From Istiophorus platypterus (lineage: Eukaryota > Chordata > Actinopteri > Istiophoriformes > Istiophoridae): 64,000 nt of DNA. The number at the start of each line of letters is the position of its first letter. Position 1 is the first letter of the stretch. The notes beneath the pieces are model-generated. The model saw nothing but the letters and a program-made list of their open reading frames with translations. It did not search any database and was not told the DNA's origin. The translations under genes were made by a program, and so were the position numbers. Shown here piece after piece: positions 11,261 to 27,100 of this stretch. Location: assembly GCA_016859345.1 (NCBI GenBank), contig CM029122.1, positions 5,731,001 through 5,795,000 of the forward strand, read 5' to 3'.

Positions 11261-12086
11261 GAGCCATTGTAAAGGCAAAACATCAACAACTTAGCGCTGA
11301 TTTTTTTATCCACATAATCGCCGAATTTCATCTCCTGCATCCTCCTCTTCGCTCTCAACCCGTCCTCCGCTGCAACTCCAGTGTTTTCCTATTTTTCTTT
11401 CCCCGCTGGAATGCGCGCCCCCTTTTCTAACACAGCTCTACTATTGCCTGTTAACGACGCTGGTTATGCAGATGGTAAATCTTATTCCACTGCCTCACCC
11501 GCTTTAATTTCGCTTCCCGCAAATGCAAAAAAAAAAAAAAAGGGAAAAAAATCGAACATCTGTTGGCGTACATGGAACAGAGAAACCACAGGACTCCAGA
11601 GTCACTGAGCCGAGGCAGAGCAGGACCTGATTATCATTATTACTTTACAGATGGTACATTTGTACCAAAACAGGGTTTAAAGCGACAGTCAGAAGTTTTG
11701 TTTTGTTTTTTTGTATTAATCAGCACCTCTACTGTTACCTCCCAGAAAAACTGCACCTACTCTATATCATTATTATAACTTTATGCAAAGGAATAGCTTC
11801 GACGAAAAATATCAACCCTCCTGAAACGCTCGTTTTGTTCGCAAAGCGGCGATGACAGCACGAAATGAGAGGAAAATAACAAGGGACGTGGTAAAATAGT
11901 GAAAAGAACAACAGCCAAAGGTCAATAATAAAACGCATCAGGAGACATTAATCGCTTCATATAATTTAGCCAACTATTCTGTGCCAAATATGTTCTTATG
12001 CATCTTGCGGGAGCGTGGTTCAGTGCCCCACAATTTGTGATCTGAGTCTTTGCTGTTCAAGCGAGTCCTTCCTTTGAAGGTGACGG

Positions 12087-12090
<4 letters not shown>

Positions 12091-12118
<28 letters not shown>

Positions 12119-12120
12119 AG
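12091..12120. repeat. (GGA)n microsatellite
   Basis: A purine triplet run on the plus strand. Confidence 0.9.
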
Positions 12121-13863
12121 AGTGGGGGGGGCACACATCAAAGTATCACCCACTGGGCGTGTCCAGCTTTCATGTGTTATCTATGGCAGGGGCATCTCGA
12201 GGATTTCCAGCCCAAGGCTGCACTGACACCCAAATTACTGAGTTTATATATCCTCCGGAGCTGGAAAATGCGCTCACGCCGTTTGTCAGGCTGCCCGGAG
12301 CGGCTCAGGCAGTGGCACCGCACGGCCCGATTCCCCGTTTCTGTCACAGTGCACGTCAGTTCATGAGATGATTGTATATTTATGTATAATTATTCAGCCA
12401 AAGTGTAGATGTTGAGCTACTTTCTCATTACAAGGCTACAAAATGCTCCTGTGCTAAAACCACTACAGTATGTGTTGTGCTGTTATACATATAACACACA
12501 ATGCTCCTCTGAAATCCTTCACCTACTGTCAGATGACTTAGTACAAACTGTCCAGCACATGATGCACATATTGTTTAAGCGACAGTACACTGCTATACAA
12601 AGATAATGCATGAAACAAAGCTCATGCAGCTCGGTGAAGAAAAGGCCTCTCACGGTCGCCGTTTCCGTGGCCGGCTGCTCGGCGTTGCACGGTTCGTATC
12701 CTGCTGGACGACGTGATGAGGAGGCGAAAATCTGATGTAGGAGTTTTTGGGTTTTTTTGTTTTTTTAGTCACAAACACACCCACCTCCATTAATCCGCAC
12801 CTTCAAGGTTAAATTGACCTGTTCGGTCCCTGTGTGATCACATCGGCAGCCCTGGTTGTTGAGCTCTGTATTTCAATTGTGTGTTTCTGTGTGCATGTGT
12901 GTGTGTGTGTGTGTTATGTTTAGGCAATTTCCTTTTTCCTTTTTTTTTTTTTTTTAATCTCCTTTTTTGACATATTTAGCCCTGAAACTTTTCGGCACCA
13001 CTCCAGTACAATTTCTTTATTCTTATTCCGACTGTACCTCATCGAGCTCCAATACAGCAAGATTTTTATAACAAATAACAATAACGACACGGGTAGATCT
13101 TTACAATACCCCGAAGATTTCAGGCTGGAAGCCACTGTTGTTTTTATTTTTTAACATATGCAGTGACGATACGACCTGGCTAAGACGTAAGCAACACCCA
13201 GGGCCTGTCAGTCCTGTTAGTCCTGCAATTTAAACATGTTTACTTCTGCTGAGTCGTCATACTCTAATGGGGACACGCTTACGGTTGGCACATGGTTGTG
13301 GCAGACACACGACAGACACACGACACAGAGGTCGGGACACAGAATCAAATTAATGTTCTGTCTACTTCCTCTTTCTTTTCTGATTCAATCGTCTGCGTGT
13401 GTGTGTGTGTCACAGTTATATAAAGAAGGTGAGTAAGAGCTACATCACAATGTTGAAGAGGTATTTAGCAAAGCTGGAAGATGAGGTTTGTCACCACATC
13501 ACACTGAAATAAGTAAAAAAAAAAAGATTAAGATCAACATGCAATGTATTTCTTTTTTGTTCTGTTGCACAGCTTGCCAGGATTCTGCATGAATGTAAAA
13601 ACAAGGGCGGCGGCTCGGAAAAAAAACAACCACATGTGGTTCGTCAGCTTTTTCCTGCAGAAGACAGAAGAGGTGTTACTGACACTGTGCTGAAAGTGTC
13701 GGTGTCAGTTTGAAGAGCAACGCTGAGGAAGTTTAACCCTCCTCCTCCTCCTCCTCTCCCCATTAATGCCCAGGACTTAAATTCTAGTCCCACTGTTTTG
13801 TTCCCAGGTCAGAAGCCCTGACATCCGAGGACACCGGCTCTGGGTGCATTTAGGAGCGTGTTA

Positions 13864-13866
<3 letters not shown>

Positions 13867-13940
<74 letters not shown>
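13867..13940. repeat. (CA)n microsatellite, 74 bp
   Basis: A perfect CA run of about 37 units. Confidence 0.97.
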
Positions 13941-13942
<2 letters not shown>

Positions 13943-16320
13943 CTGACAAATGTAAGTGTCCTTCACGGCTTGGAGAAACTCTTAAATGCACAATGAAGAA
14001 CATAAATAAATCAACAGATTGAGATGAAAAGTAACTAGAAACACAGTTAACAAAGGAAATTATCCAAAACAAGGACCAAAAAAGCAGAAATGTAAACAAA
14101 CAAACGAACAAAAAAAAAAAACGGAATTGACGTACTCACGTAAATTTTCAAATTAAACCAACAAATGAAATCAATTTCAATGCAGCGGGTATTTCACTTG
14201 ACAAAGCAACAACACCAGATGGAACAAATGAAATACAAGTTTTCCAGTTTTAGTGCCCTGTTTATAATAGGGCAAAGTTTCTCCTGAAGGTGGTGCTGCA
14301 TGAAGGGCCATGAGGTCATTACGAGGGGTCTATCCCCTCTGGACCACGAGCGCGGTGTTGCCATTTCTTCCTTTTGAGGGCGGCACTAGAGAGAAGCGTG
14401 CAAAAGCCACCAAAATTAAAAAACGGTACATCCTCTGGAAAGCATGAATGTGTTCAGCGACTCTCTTGTTAGTCTGCTCAGAGGTTGCTGATATTTCCTG
14501 TGCGCGAGCGGTTTGAGATTTCGGCTGTGGGGGAGTCCGCTGTGATAATTCAATCCTAATTCAATTCTTGAATTACCTCTCAGGGCAGATTTCAAGATCC
14601 TACATGCTGGGAAGTTACCACAGTCTTTCGCCTTCTGGGAACCATGAATAGCCACAGATTTTCATGGCAGCCTGGATTGAAGTCGTCGAGACATCTCGCT
14701 CCAGATCAAAGTGCAGGCAGATAGACAGACAGACAGATGATCTTCTGTTCCTTGTGTCTGTGGTACGAAGCCACATTCCGGGGCAGTAAGTGGCAGCCTG
14801 ATGGATTTACTTTGCCTCCACATACATGAGCCAACAACACAAGACCGAACGTGAACAGAATGCGTCGGTTTCAGGTTCAGTCCGGTGAAGCAGAGCGGCA
14901 CTCTGCACCAGACTTCGTGTCCGGGTTGATCTCGTTATTTTTAGGCACGATCCTTCCATGCAGACGGGGTTTCTACCTGCTGGCAGCGGAGTCAACACTC
15001 AGGTGACGGCAAGGTTTTAAAAATTAGGCGCAATCTGTACGTTTTTATCCCCACGAAAGGCTAAAATAACTGAATCCTTTTTCCTGCATGTTCTGGCCAA
15101 GAGACAATGTTATGTCATGTGTTTATAAAAGGCGTATGAAGTGGTTTTCTTTCCATTAGTTTTGCAAATGTTTTTATTTCCATATTGTGAGGATGTTAAC
15201 AATAGCTCAGTTTACATAATGGGCTTTATATAACAAAGATGGGAAGGTGCTGGATGTTGTACGAGTGTTTTATTAGTGTCGTTTCAAAACATTTTGTCCC
15301 CCCAAAAAACAACGCAAAAAAAAAATAAAAATTTAATGATCTAATTTGAACCGGAAAACATTATCTAGGATGTCTGCTCCTCTGTGTTTGGTCTGTCCTC
15401 TCAGGATGAACCCTGTATGAACTCGGTGCCCCCGCAAGTCATCTCACCTGCTGCTCTGCCGACAAACACTGCCCCCCCGTGGCCCGTAGGCGCCACTACG
15501 GCGTCCCTGTCCCGCAGCCGAGCAGGGAACAAGGGCAGAAGCACAGAAGAAAAAACAGGAAGATGTTTATAATGCGGACCAGAGTGGCACCGGCCGAGGT
15601 CTGCATGTGTGGAGGTGAGTGAGTACGTCCTAATGGACCACGTCAAGCCTGGACTGCTCAGGTCAGGTGGTCTCTCTCTGTCTTGCCAGCCAGACCAATG
15701 TGGTCCATATGTGGGTCTCTCTCTCTCTCTCTCTGAGGGATCAGATAAGTCTTGTTTTTACATCTGACCTGTGGAGTACCTGCATCCGTCCACCACGTTC
15801 ACACATGGACATGAAGTTCATTTTATCGCTCTGTTCCAAAACCAATGAAATGTAGGAGGGAATAAAAAAGACCAACACATCTCCATACACATGAACACAC
15901 CACAGACTTCCACTGGATTAAGGCCACATTTTAACACACTGGGCTGATACAATTTATGACACTGGCACGGAGCAGTAGTCTATATGGCTCCACAAAACCA
16001 CTGCTAAGCTGCCATTCAGCAAAGTTATTTTTTTCCTCCCTCCATCATCCAAGTTTTGGGGAAACAGTTCACAATTAATAAAAATCATGTACGCCAGCAT
16101 TAAGTTGGTTTACAAGACTAATCTGCTTGATAGCTGAAAAGCCCCCGTTTGATAATATACACCAATGTGAGCTCGACAGTCAGTTGTGAGCAGATGAGAA
16201 TGTTGCTGTGTGGAAATGTTTATCTGCTTCGCTTTCAAAAGGAAAATAAATCAACATAAACTCTAGTTTCCTCTTTCTCCCGTGACTATAAATATTAAAC
16301 TGGTGCTACAAAACAACAGG

Positions 16321-18985
<2,665 letters not shown>

Positions 18986-19144
18986 TCATCGTGGCCTCTT
19001 GCGTGTGACGAAGATGAGGACCCTGCGGATGGCGATGAGGCGGTCCTTGAGGGAGGTCATGGCCAGAATGGTGAGCTGGGCCCGGTTCTCCAGCGGGAGG
19101 ACGGCAAGCAGCCACCAGCACCAGGCCGGACCACTGGGGCTGGC
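18986..19144 (-). CDS. lonrf2: lonrf2 exon 12 (LON C-terminus and stop)
   Basis: Residues 729-780 and a TGA stop. It includes SGPAWCWWLLAVLPLENRAQ and SLKDRLIAIRRVL, matching the conserved end of the family. Confidence 0.95.
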   Translation of the reverse strand, partial: ASPSGPAWCWWLLAVLPLENRAQLTILAMTSLKDRLIAIRRVLIFVTRKRPR

Positions 19145-21895
19145 CTGCAGGAGAAAAAACAAAAAATTGGACAAAGAACGGGTGATTTTAGTTTTAAAAA
19201 AGGTTAACATTTCTCTCCTTGTTATATCAAACTTATGCTTAGAGAAGAAACATGCTTTCTAAAGCCCTATTTTAAATTAAAAAAAACAAACAAAAAAAAA
19301 ACCCAGACACCTCACATCACTTATAACCATGTTTCTTCTCATTGTAGTTTTTTATGTGGCCACCTTGCAGCACAGTTATTCCCATACAATGGAAAGTAAA
19401 TGATCTTCCTCACTAGTATCACAAATCTGGCTCTGTTTCTGGATGCAAACAACAAGCAGACAAGCTCCTCCACTGACTGTACAGACATTTGCAATCCAAA
19501 CACATACGGATTCTATTTATGTGAATGCGTTACTGTTTGAGTAATGTACTAACTTAGAGGGTACTGCCGTATTTTCCTTAAGAAAAAGGTTCCCGTGTCT
19601 TTTCAGTACTGAAGCGGGTAAAACTACTCTGGATAACTGCAATTTCTCACACATCAGGAAATTTAATTAAATTCTCGTAGGTAAAACAACTAAATCTGTA
19701 TGACTTACAGGACGAGTGTGTTTCTTTAAAACTCTTCACTGCATGGAGCAACCAAGAGTTGTTTTTTTTCTTCCAGTGTGCAAAGAGAATAATAAACAGA
19801 AAACTTGGAGCAGCTTGGATGTTTTTTGAGTAGAGAAAGGAAACAGCTACCCTCCCTTATCGTTCTTGGAAAATACCCATGCATCTTAGACCAAAAACTA
19901 CCAACAACCGCTGCTCTGGTAGCAGGGATCAGGAACTGGCATCTAATTTCATCGTATAAATGTTCTCATTATTCAGACCTGTGGGTCAGGGTCTTTGCTG
20001 GGAAGGTGTCCAAAGTGGCTGAGTATCTGGCTCTTCATGTTGTCTTTCAGCGAGGTGAACCAGCTGTTGGCCTGCTCATACACGGAGTCGTGCAGCTTCA
20101 GAAGCTCCACCAGTTCCTCGCCCTCCACCTGATTGAAAAGAGAGAGATTTTATTTTTGTTTGATGGCAGAGGTCGCAAAATCTCCAAATTAAAAAAGAAA
20201 AACAAAAAACAAAAACTGGAAAGAGGATGAATTATGTACCTATTTATTAACATCAACAACTTGTATGTTCATGTGTTAAAGAAGAGAAGTCATTCCCCTA
20301 TTGCAGGACTGAATTTGCCAGTGACTTAGAAGAGGATTGTTTCCCTTTCCACTGCTGAGGTGTCACGGGGTAGCGTCAGGCAAGAAAACCTGAGTTCTGC
20401 TTGGTGTGACATTTGCCTGACAGCAGCATGATGGAAAGTGTCTAAAATTACATCCTCAGACAGACAACACATCCTCACAGCCATGCTCTCGGCCCACCTT
20501 TTTGTCTTCCAGGTACTCTATCTTCGCAGTGTTGTAGCCGTCTCTCTGGCCGTGGCTCAGGACTTTGAACCGGGACACACCGATGGTGTCGACCACAGAC
20601 CGGCCGTCGGGAAAGAACTTCACGTCTCGCACCTGAAACACAGTTTATCTTGCATTAACACTCTGTTGTTTGACTGCACATGGTAAAGTGAGATGAGCAA
20701 ATCTATGAGAGAGGAAAATTAGCGAATAAGAGACATCCTGTTCTCTAGCTCTTTACACACTCACATACACACATACACACACTCTCACCTGCAGCATGCA
20801 GCCGAAGTCAGCGAAGCCTTTGAGCTCATCAGCTATGCACATGCCGAACTGCTTGGTACCGGTCTCCATGGAGCGGCGGATCATGAGGCGGTAGCGTGGC
20901 TCAAACACGTGCAGTGGGCAGGGGATGGTGGGGAAGGCCATGGTGCACACGAAGATGGGCACTTCCTGGTTCAAGCTAGATCAGACACGGTGAAGATGTT
21001 GTTGAGACCGTGGTGTTTTATGTGTCTTTCCGGAGGTTTTAGAAAACAGAACTACTTCTAAGGTTTTCAAGACCATTTAATGTGCGTGCGTTTGTGTAAA
21101 ACTGACTTGGACAACTCCTTCATCTCCTCTTCATGTATTTTCTTTCTCTCCGCCAGCTCGTCTCCTAGGTATCGCTGCAGCACTTCCTCCATCAGCAGAG
21201 TCTTGTTGTAACCCCTGGTGGCCAGATACTGCATTGACAACACAGACAGAGGGTTAGTATGCAATTTAGTATATGCTAGGGCTAAAAACAACAACTATTC
21301 ATCATTACCATTTAATCTGTCAAAATTTTTGTTTTAATTTTCAAATCCTTTGGCCAATAAAAAGATCAGAGAATAGATAAGAATATCCACTGAAATTTAA
21401 AATTTCAAATCCACTGTCCAATTAACAGACCAAAACCTTCAAGGTGTTATATCTACAATCATATTAAAACACAGAACAGAAAAATCTCGTATCTGAGAGC
21501 CGAGAGCAGAGGATGTTCGTATTTTGATTGATAAATGACTAACAATTAGAGTGATTAAAGTCACAGTACTGACGATGTTATTCCCTTTAAGTGGTGAAAC
21601 CCTATCTTGAATACAGAGTATCTGCATATTTGAATATATAAACTGTGTGTACATACTTCAGACAGATTCTCTTTGCAAAGTGGGCAGTTTGGGTTGTGGT
21701 CCAGGCAGCGCTCCAGACATTTGAGGCAGAAGGTGTGTCCACAGGGAGTGGCCACTGGCTCATAGAACAATCTAGTGGAAGAACAACCACAAGCACACAG
21801 ACAAACGCTAACATACTGCAGCAGCTAGAAATGACATTGAATCCTTTAAGTTTTTAAGTCTATGCTTTTGGTCCTAACTTTAGCCAAAATCTGGG

Positions 21896-21968
<73 letters not shown>

Positions 21969-24098
21969 GGACTGTTGGACTCTGTGCAGTCACCTCATGC
22001 AGAGTGAGCACTCCATGTCTCCACTGTCCAACAGGTCAGCAGGAACCATGCTCCCTCCGCACACTGAGACTGTCTGAATGCTGCTCAACTCGTCTGCACA
22101 AAAAAAAAAAAAAACATCACAATATGAGGATTCACATTTCTGTGTGTGATCATCGAGCTGCACCACCAAATAAAGAGGAGGCAATAACATGACACACCCA
22201 TGACAGTTGTATCACATGGTGATGATAATTAAAATTAGATCTGGATTTATCTCTTATAAACTTTACAATGGTAATTCAGCCGCAGTCACAGTTGCATACG
22301 TGGGCTGATAAGTAAAACAGTCCCAGTTATGACGTCTATTGATTATCAGCAAAAAACCAACAGGTGGTCCCAGACTCAAAGTGAAAGCGGAATCTCATCA
22401 TCGTCACGAATGAAAACACAATATTTAAACTTATTTGTCATAGGGACAAAAAATAAAATGTTTACTCTTATTAATTACAGAGTTTAATATAAAGCACTTA
22501 TATTGAGTTCAGTGATCAATGATGGGATAATTTCATATAAGTCAGTACTGAATCAGCAGAAGATTTATATTCGAGAGTTAATAAGTGTTTATTTTTAACT
22601 GAAATTCAGACTCTCCTACCAGGTCTGGGCATTTTGGAGGGGGGATTGAAGGTTGCTGAGATTCCGTCGCTGCTGTGTTTCCTTTTAAGGCCACCAGGCG
22701 GCGCCGGCAACGCAGCTAGAACTTCGGCCAGGCTCTTGGTGCTGCCCTCCCCTGCAGCAGGGTCCTGTTTACCGGGCATCAGGGCAGACGGTCTGGAGGA
22801 CGAGTTGTCCACTGGAGCGCTTTTAGTCACACTGAACTCTGAGTCCTGGACACGGAGACAGGGCAGAGTGATTAGAGCTCCAGTCTGCCAGAGTGCACCG
22901 ATTATAAAGAGATGATCCTATTGACAGCCACAATTTGTTCCGGTGCATCTCTGTTCAAAATGTCAATACAAAAATGCCAAATGTGGTAGAAATATGAAAC
23001 ATTCTGAATAAAGACTCAGTGCAGTGGGCGGAAAACAGAATATGTGTATATTTTATTCTTCTTGATAAATAATTTTTAGTTATGACCATTGGCTTTGATC
23101 TGGGAGATCAGTAAGATGTGCTCAGATAAGAGCACATTTCCCTGTGAGTTGTGAAATGGATTTTTCTGAGATGTAAAAAAGTATTTTAAATAAAATAAAG
23201 TAAGGAACACAGCGGGTTGGAAAAAAAAAGAGACTGCATGGAAAAAGCACATTACTACAGGGTTATGCAACATTTCACCATTAGAGCTTTATCGTCCTAA
23301 TATTTTTAATGTTATGTGCAGTCACCTGTGAGGAGGAGCCTGGTCTTTGTGTGAGTGGCCTCAGTGACCGGAGCAAGGCAGGGGGTTTGATGAGGCGGGT
23401 GGCTAACCCTCCTTGCAGAGGATGCAGCGGCGTTGGCAGGTCCTCGTTCTCGAACACGGAAGAGAACAGCTCGCTAAGAATCTGCAGTGCGGAAATGGAA
23501 GGCACTCAATTAATGTTCCGAATCCACACGGACAGATGGGCAGAAGTTCATGGGGAAATTGTGCTTCTATATTCAGAAAAGTTTTTATTATTTAAACTAC
23601 CCTCATTGATATTAATGGGGGTGGTCAAAACAATAGAAACACGTCATTTTCACGCAATACAATTCAACAGCAGCGCAAACAGCAGCCTCCAAAATGACCA
23701 CAAAGATGAATCGACACTGCTGAGAAACAGGTTTACCAAAAAAAATGAACAGTATAACCATAATGAAGGGAGGATTTATTGCTGGACTTAGTATTAGACT
23801 GTTAGTTTTAGCTCTTTGGCCGCATGAGGTTATCGTTGGAAATATTGGCATGAGCTTGTTAGCTGCATGGCAATATTAGAATAAACAGATTTATTTTAGA
23901 AACAATCTGATTGGGTAGTTTAATATCTAAGGTATTTTAATGAGCTTCTCTTACCTTCTGAGCCTCTAGTTTGACTTTGGTCCAGTCAGGCTTTAGTGCC
24001 ACACACAGGAAGTACTCCTGCAAGGCCTCATCATTCCGGTCTGCTTTACTCAGCGCTGTGGCTTTTAGACAGTGAGCCTGAAATCAATATTAGAAACT

Positions 24099-24134
<36 letters not shown>

Positions 24135-27100
24135 TACTCACTCACAAAATGTTTCCCCCACTTTATATGAGGGTGGTTAGCACTATCAGCAAATATCATG
24201 AGATATTTCCTAACTTTGGTAGCAACTCTTAATCTGCTTAATTTTGTACTAGCAGATATGTTGACTAGGGGTCATTAGCAAACAGAAGATATTTTAGTTT
24301 AGAATTACATGTTTCACACTATCTTCTGCAGTGCCCAATTCTTTTGATATTTTTTTTATCTATACTATGTCTTATATTACAACTACTAAATGAAAGGAGT
24401 CAAATGCAAAAATATTAATGAAAAATCTGAAAAGCTTTTAACTGTAGCACAGAAATTACAGTTTCACTTTATTATACAATCTTTCAAATATTTAGAAAGA
24501 TTCATGCCGAAGAGCACCATACTCAACAGCCCTGTAGTTTCTCTGTATTGTTCTGTTCACTTTATGGTGGTGAAAGCATCTTCTGAACCTTCCTATTAAC
24601 TATAACTTGCAGATCAGTGATCTCTGGCAGCAGGAATGAAATCAACTTTCTGACACTTAGGATTTAACTAAAAACAAATACCTTTAATTACAGGGGATTA
24701 ACTACTGCTTTCATTGTGATCTTCATTTAGACTCATATTCAATTCTGACCTGCAGGTCCATTTCAAACACGTGTCTCACCTTTGTCCAGAGAGGTCTTAT
24801 TCTACAGAGGGTGCTGGTGTCTTGCACTGCCTGGCTGAAGTTCCTCATCTCCATGTACAATTCAGCCCGTTGAAACAGCAGTCTGCCTGAAGAGGGCACT
24901 GTACACCACAGGAAATACACACACACAAACACACACACACACACCATCAGGTCACTGGATAGGCCTCCAGGGGTTGGACCAGTTTTTCTAGGTCTGCCAA
25001 AAGTAGGGCAACATTTCAACATGTGACATGAGACCGATTTCACGTGTCAGAATGCTATGTAACTTATCTAGTGATAATAACTCATCAGTTGTGTCACTGC
25101 ATAATTACAATTAACACAGGACTTTGATCTTATATATATATATATGGTTTGATTTGTTAGTACTGTTCATTTTCTAGGACAAGGTGTCAATTTAATAAGC
25201 CATTACTCTTACGTTTTAGAATCAAACTCTACGGTGTTGTCTTGAAGAATACACACGGCTGATAGTTAACTTAAAAAATTAAAAACACAGAACCACTGTA
25301 AATACATACATGCATACATATGCATGATTGTGGAAAACTTCCATATTGCACAAGGTTGAAAAGAAACAGGAGGGAAGTCCTGCAGAAGTTTAAATCCTGT
25401 CAATGTTTTCTGTTCGGTCTCTTTTTTTGGACACGTTCTCGGTGTTAGTCATACAGCTAAACATATAACTAAACTTATATAAATCTTTTTTTATCCTTGG
25501 TTTGATACAATTTTAATTCAAAGTAATTGGTATGATTTGATTTATGTGGCTCAGGATTTAAGAAAGAGCATACAGAACAATGAAAACATTTCACGAGCAA
25601 AAACAGCATACGTCAGCACAATAATTTCACAGTTTCACAGGCCTAGTTAATTCAAAAAAACATTTTCCAAAGTTTGGATCTGTCATTTTCCCAGAAAGGA
25701 GAAGAAGGAGGAGAGGCTGCTTGCCTGAGCAAATTCAGCTGAATCTTAAGCACAAAAACCAAAAGGAAGGAGCAACATTTGATATAATATTGTGCAAAAT
25801 ATTGTGCTCCAACCTAACTGTTGTTTGTGCACATTGTGTGACAATACCCTACTATTGCAAACTGTAATACACGGGCCAGGCTTGCTAACTTAGTAGAAGA
25901 AAAGACAGAAATGGAAGATGAAGAGTGAGAGAGTGAATTTGATTGGTAAGTAAACAGCTGTTAATGCCAAAGTTGGCTGTGTAGCAGTAGCAAAAACCCG
26001 CATGTTGCACCTTTAAAATCGGAGGAGGTGACTGCTTATTCACTGTAACTAGGAGAGATTACAAGTGTACAGTTATAGAAAAGAACTAAAGTGATCAAAT
26101 TTAAAGTTACACAACATATCGGAGCGGTAAGATTTTTGACCCATGTCACCTTTAAAAAGCAAAACCAGTACTTCTCCACATCAAACTACTGCTGCGTATT
26201 GGCCTGGTTCAGAGCCATTTTGCAACTGGATCTGTGAATTTTGTTTAAAATTTTTTAACGTATCCATCCATAAGTGGAAAAATGTCAGATAATCACAAGG
26301 ACTTCAAAAACATATTGGTGCATAACTAGAGCCATGCTTTGTGTTAATAAACAGAGGCAAAGTCTGATCTTTTTAGGCAACAAACAACTGACGCACTGAG
26401 GCAAGAACAAACTTGGTATCATTCACGTAATCAGGATTGTGACAGTGCAATATCTTACATTCTCATAGCTTCTTACCCCAGAAAAATAAACAAAATTAGG
26501 TGAGAAGTGGGAAAGAAAATGTAAGATAGCTACAAGAGCAGTCACAAGAGGAGTAACTGGGCGCCGTGTTGCATTTCAGCATGTTTTTCCTATTTAAGTT
26601 CTGCCTTTGCTTGTTTGTTTTCACCCCTGAGTAGATTAACAGTTTTATTTCATCCTGTTTTTGATTTAGAGTGTTTATATATTTGAAATATTACAGAATG
26701 GGCATCTGTGGCGACATTCCCAGAAAAAGTGCTGAATTAAGTTACTGCTAATGCAAACCAAACGGCTAGAGCTTCACATTTAACTGGCGAAACATGAGTT
26801 GACTTCTGTTATGAGTCACAGGAATGCAATGTGTCTTTGTAAGTGAGTTTAGCACTTACTGCTATCGTTGATCAAAAATGTGTCTATAAAACAAGTAGTT
26901 TTCTCCATTTCTGGAGAGTATAAATATTGCAGGGAGTAACAGAACAGTCAGGAGCAGCTACAGTGAATCTGTATGATGAGGAGCTGCGGGCGACAGGCTG
27001 CACACCTCCATCTTCTCACCGAGGTAACAAACAGCTTTCATTGTGTCCTGCTGTTCGCAGACTTGTGCCGTGTGCAGCATGAAATCAGATCGTGATCATG

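Larger units (their letters stand above)
11261..16320. other. Intergenic, no gene recognised
   Basis: The segment is mostly unique A/T-rich sequence. It contains a GGA repeat at 12091-12120, a TG repeat near 12893-12914 and a long CA repeat at 13867-13940. Short open frames are scattered on both strands and none has homology that I recognise. Confidence 0.5.
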
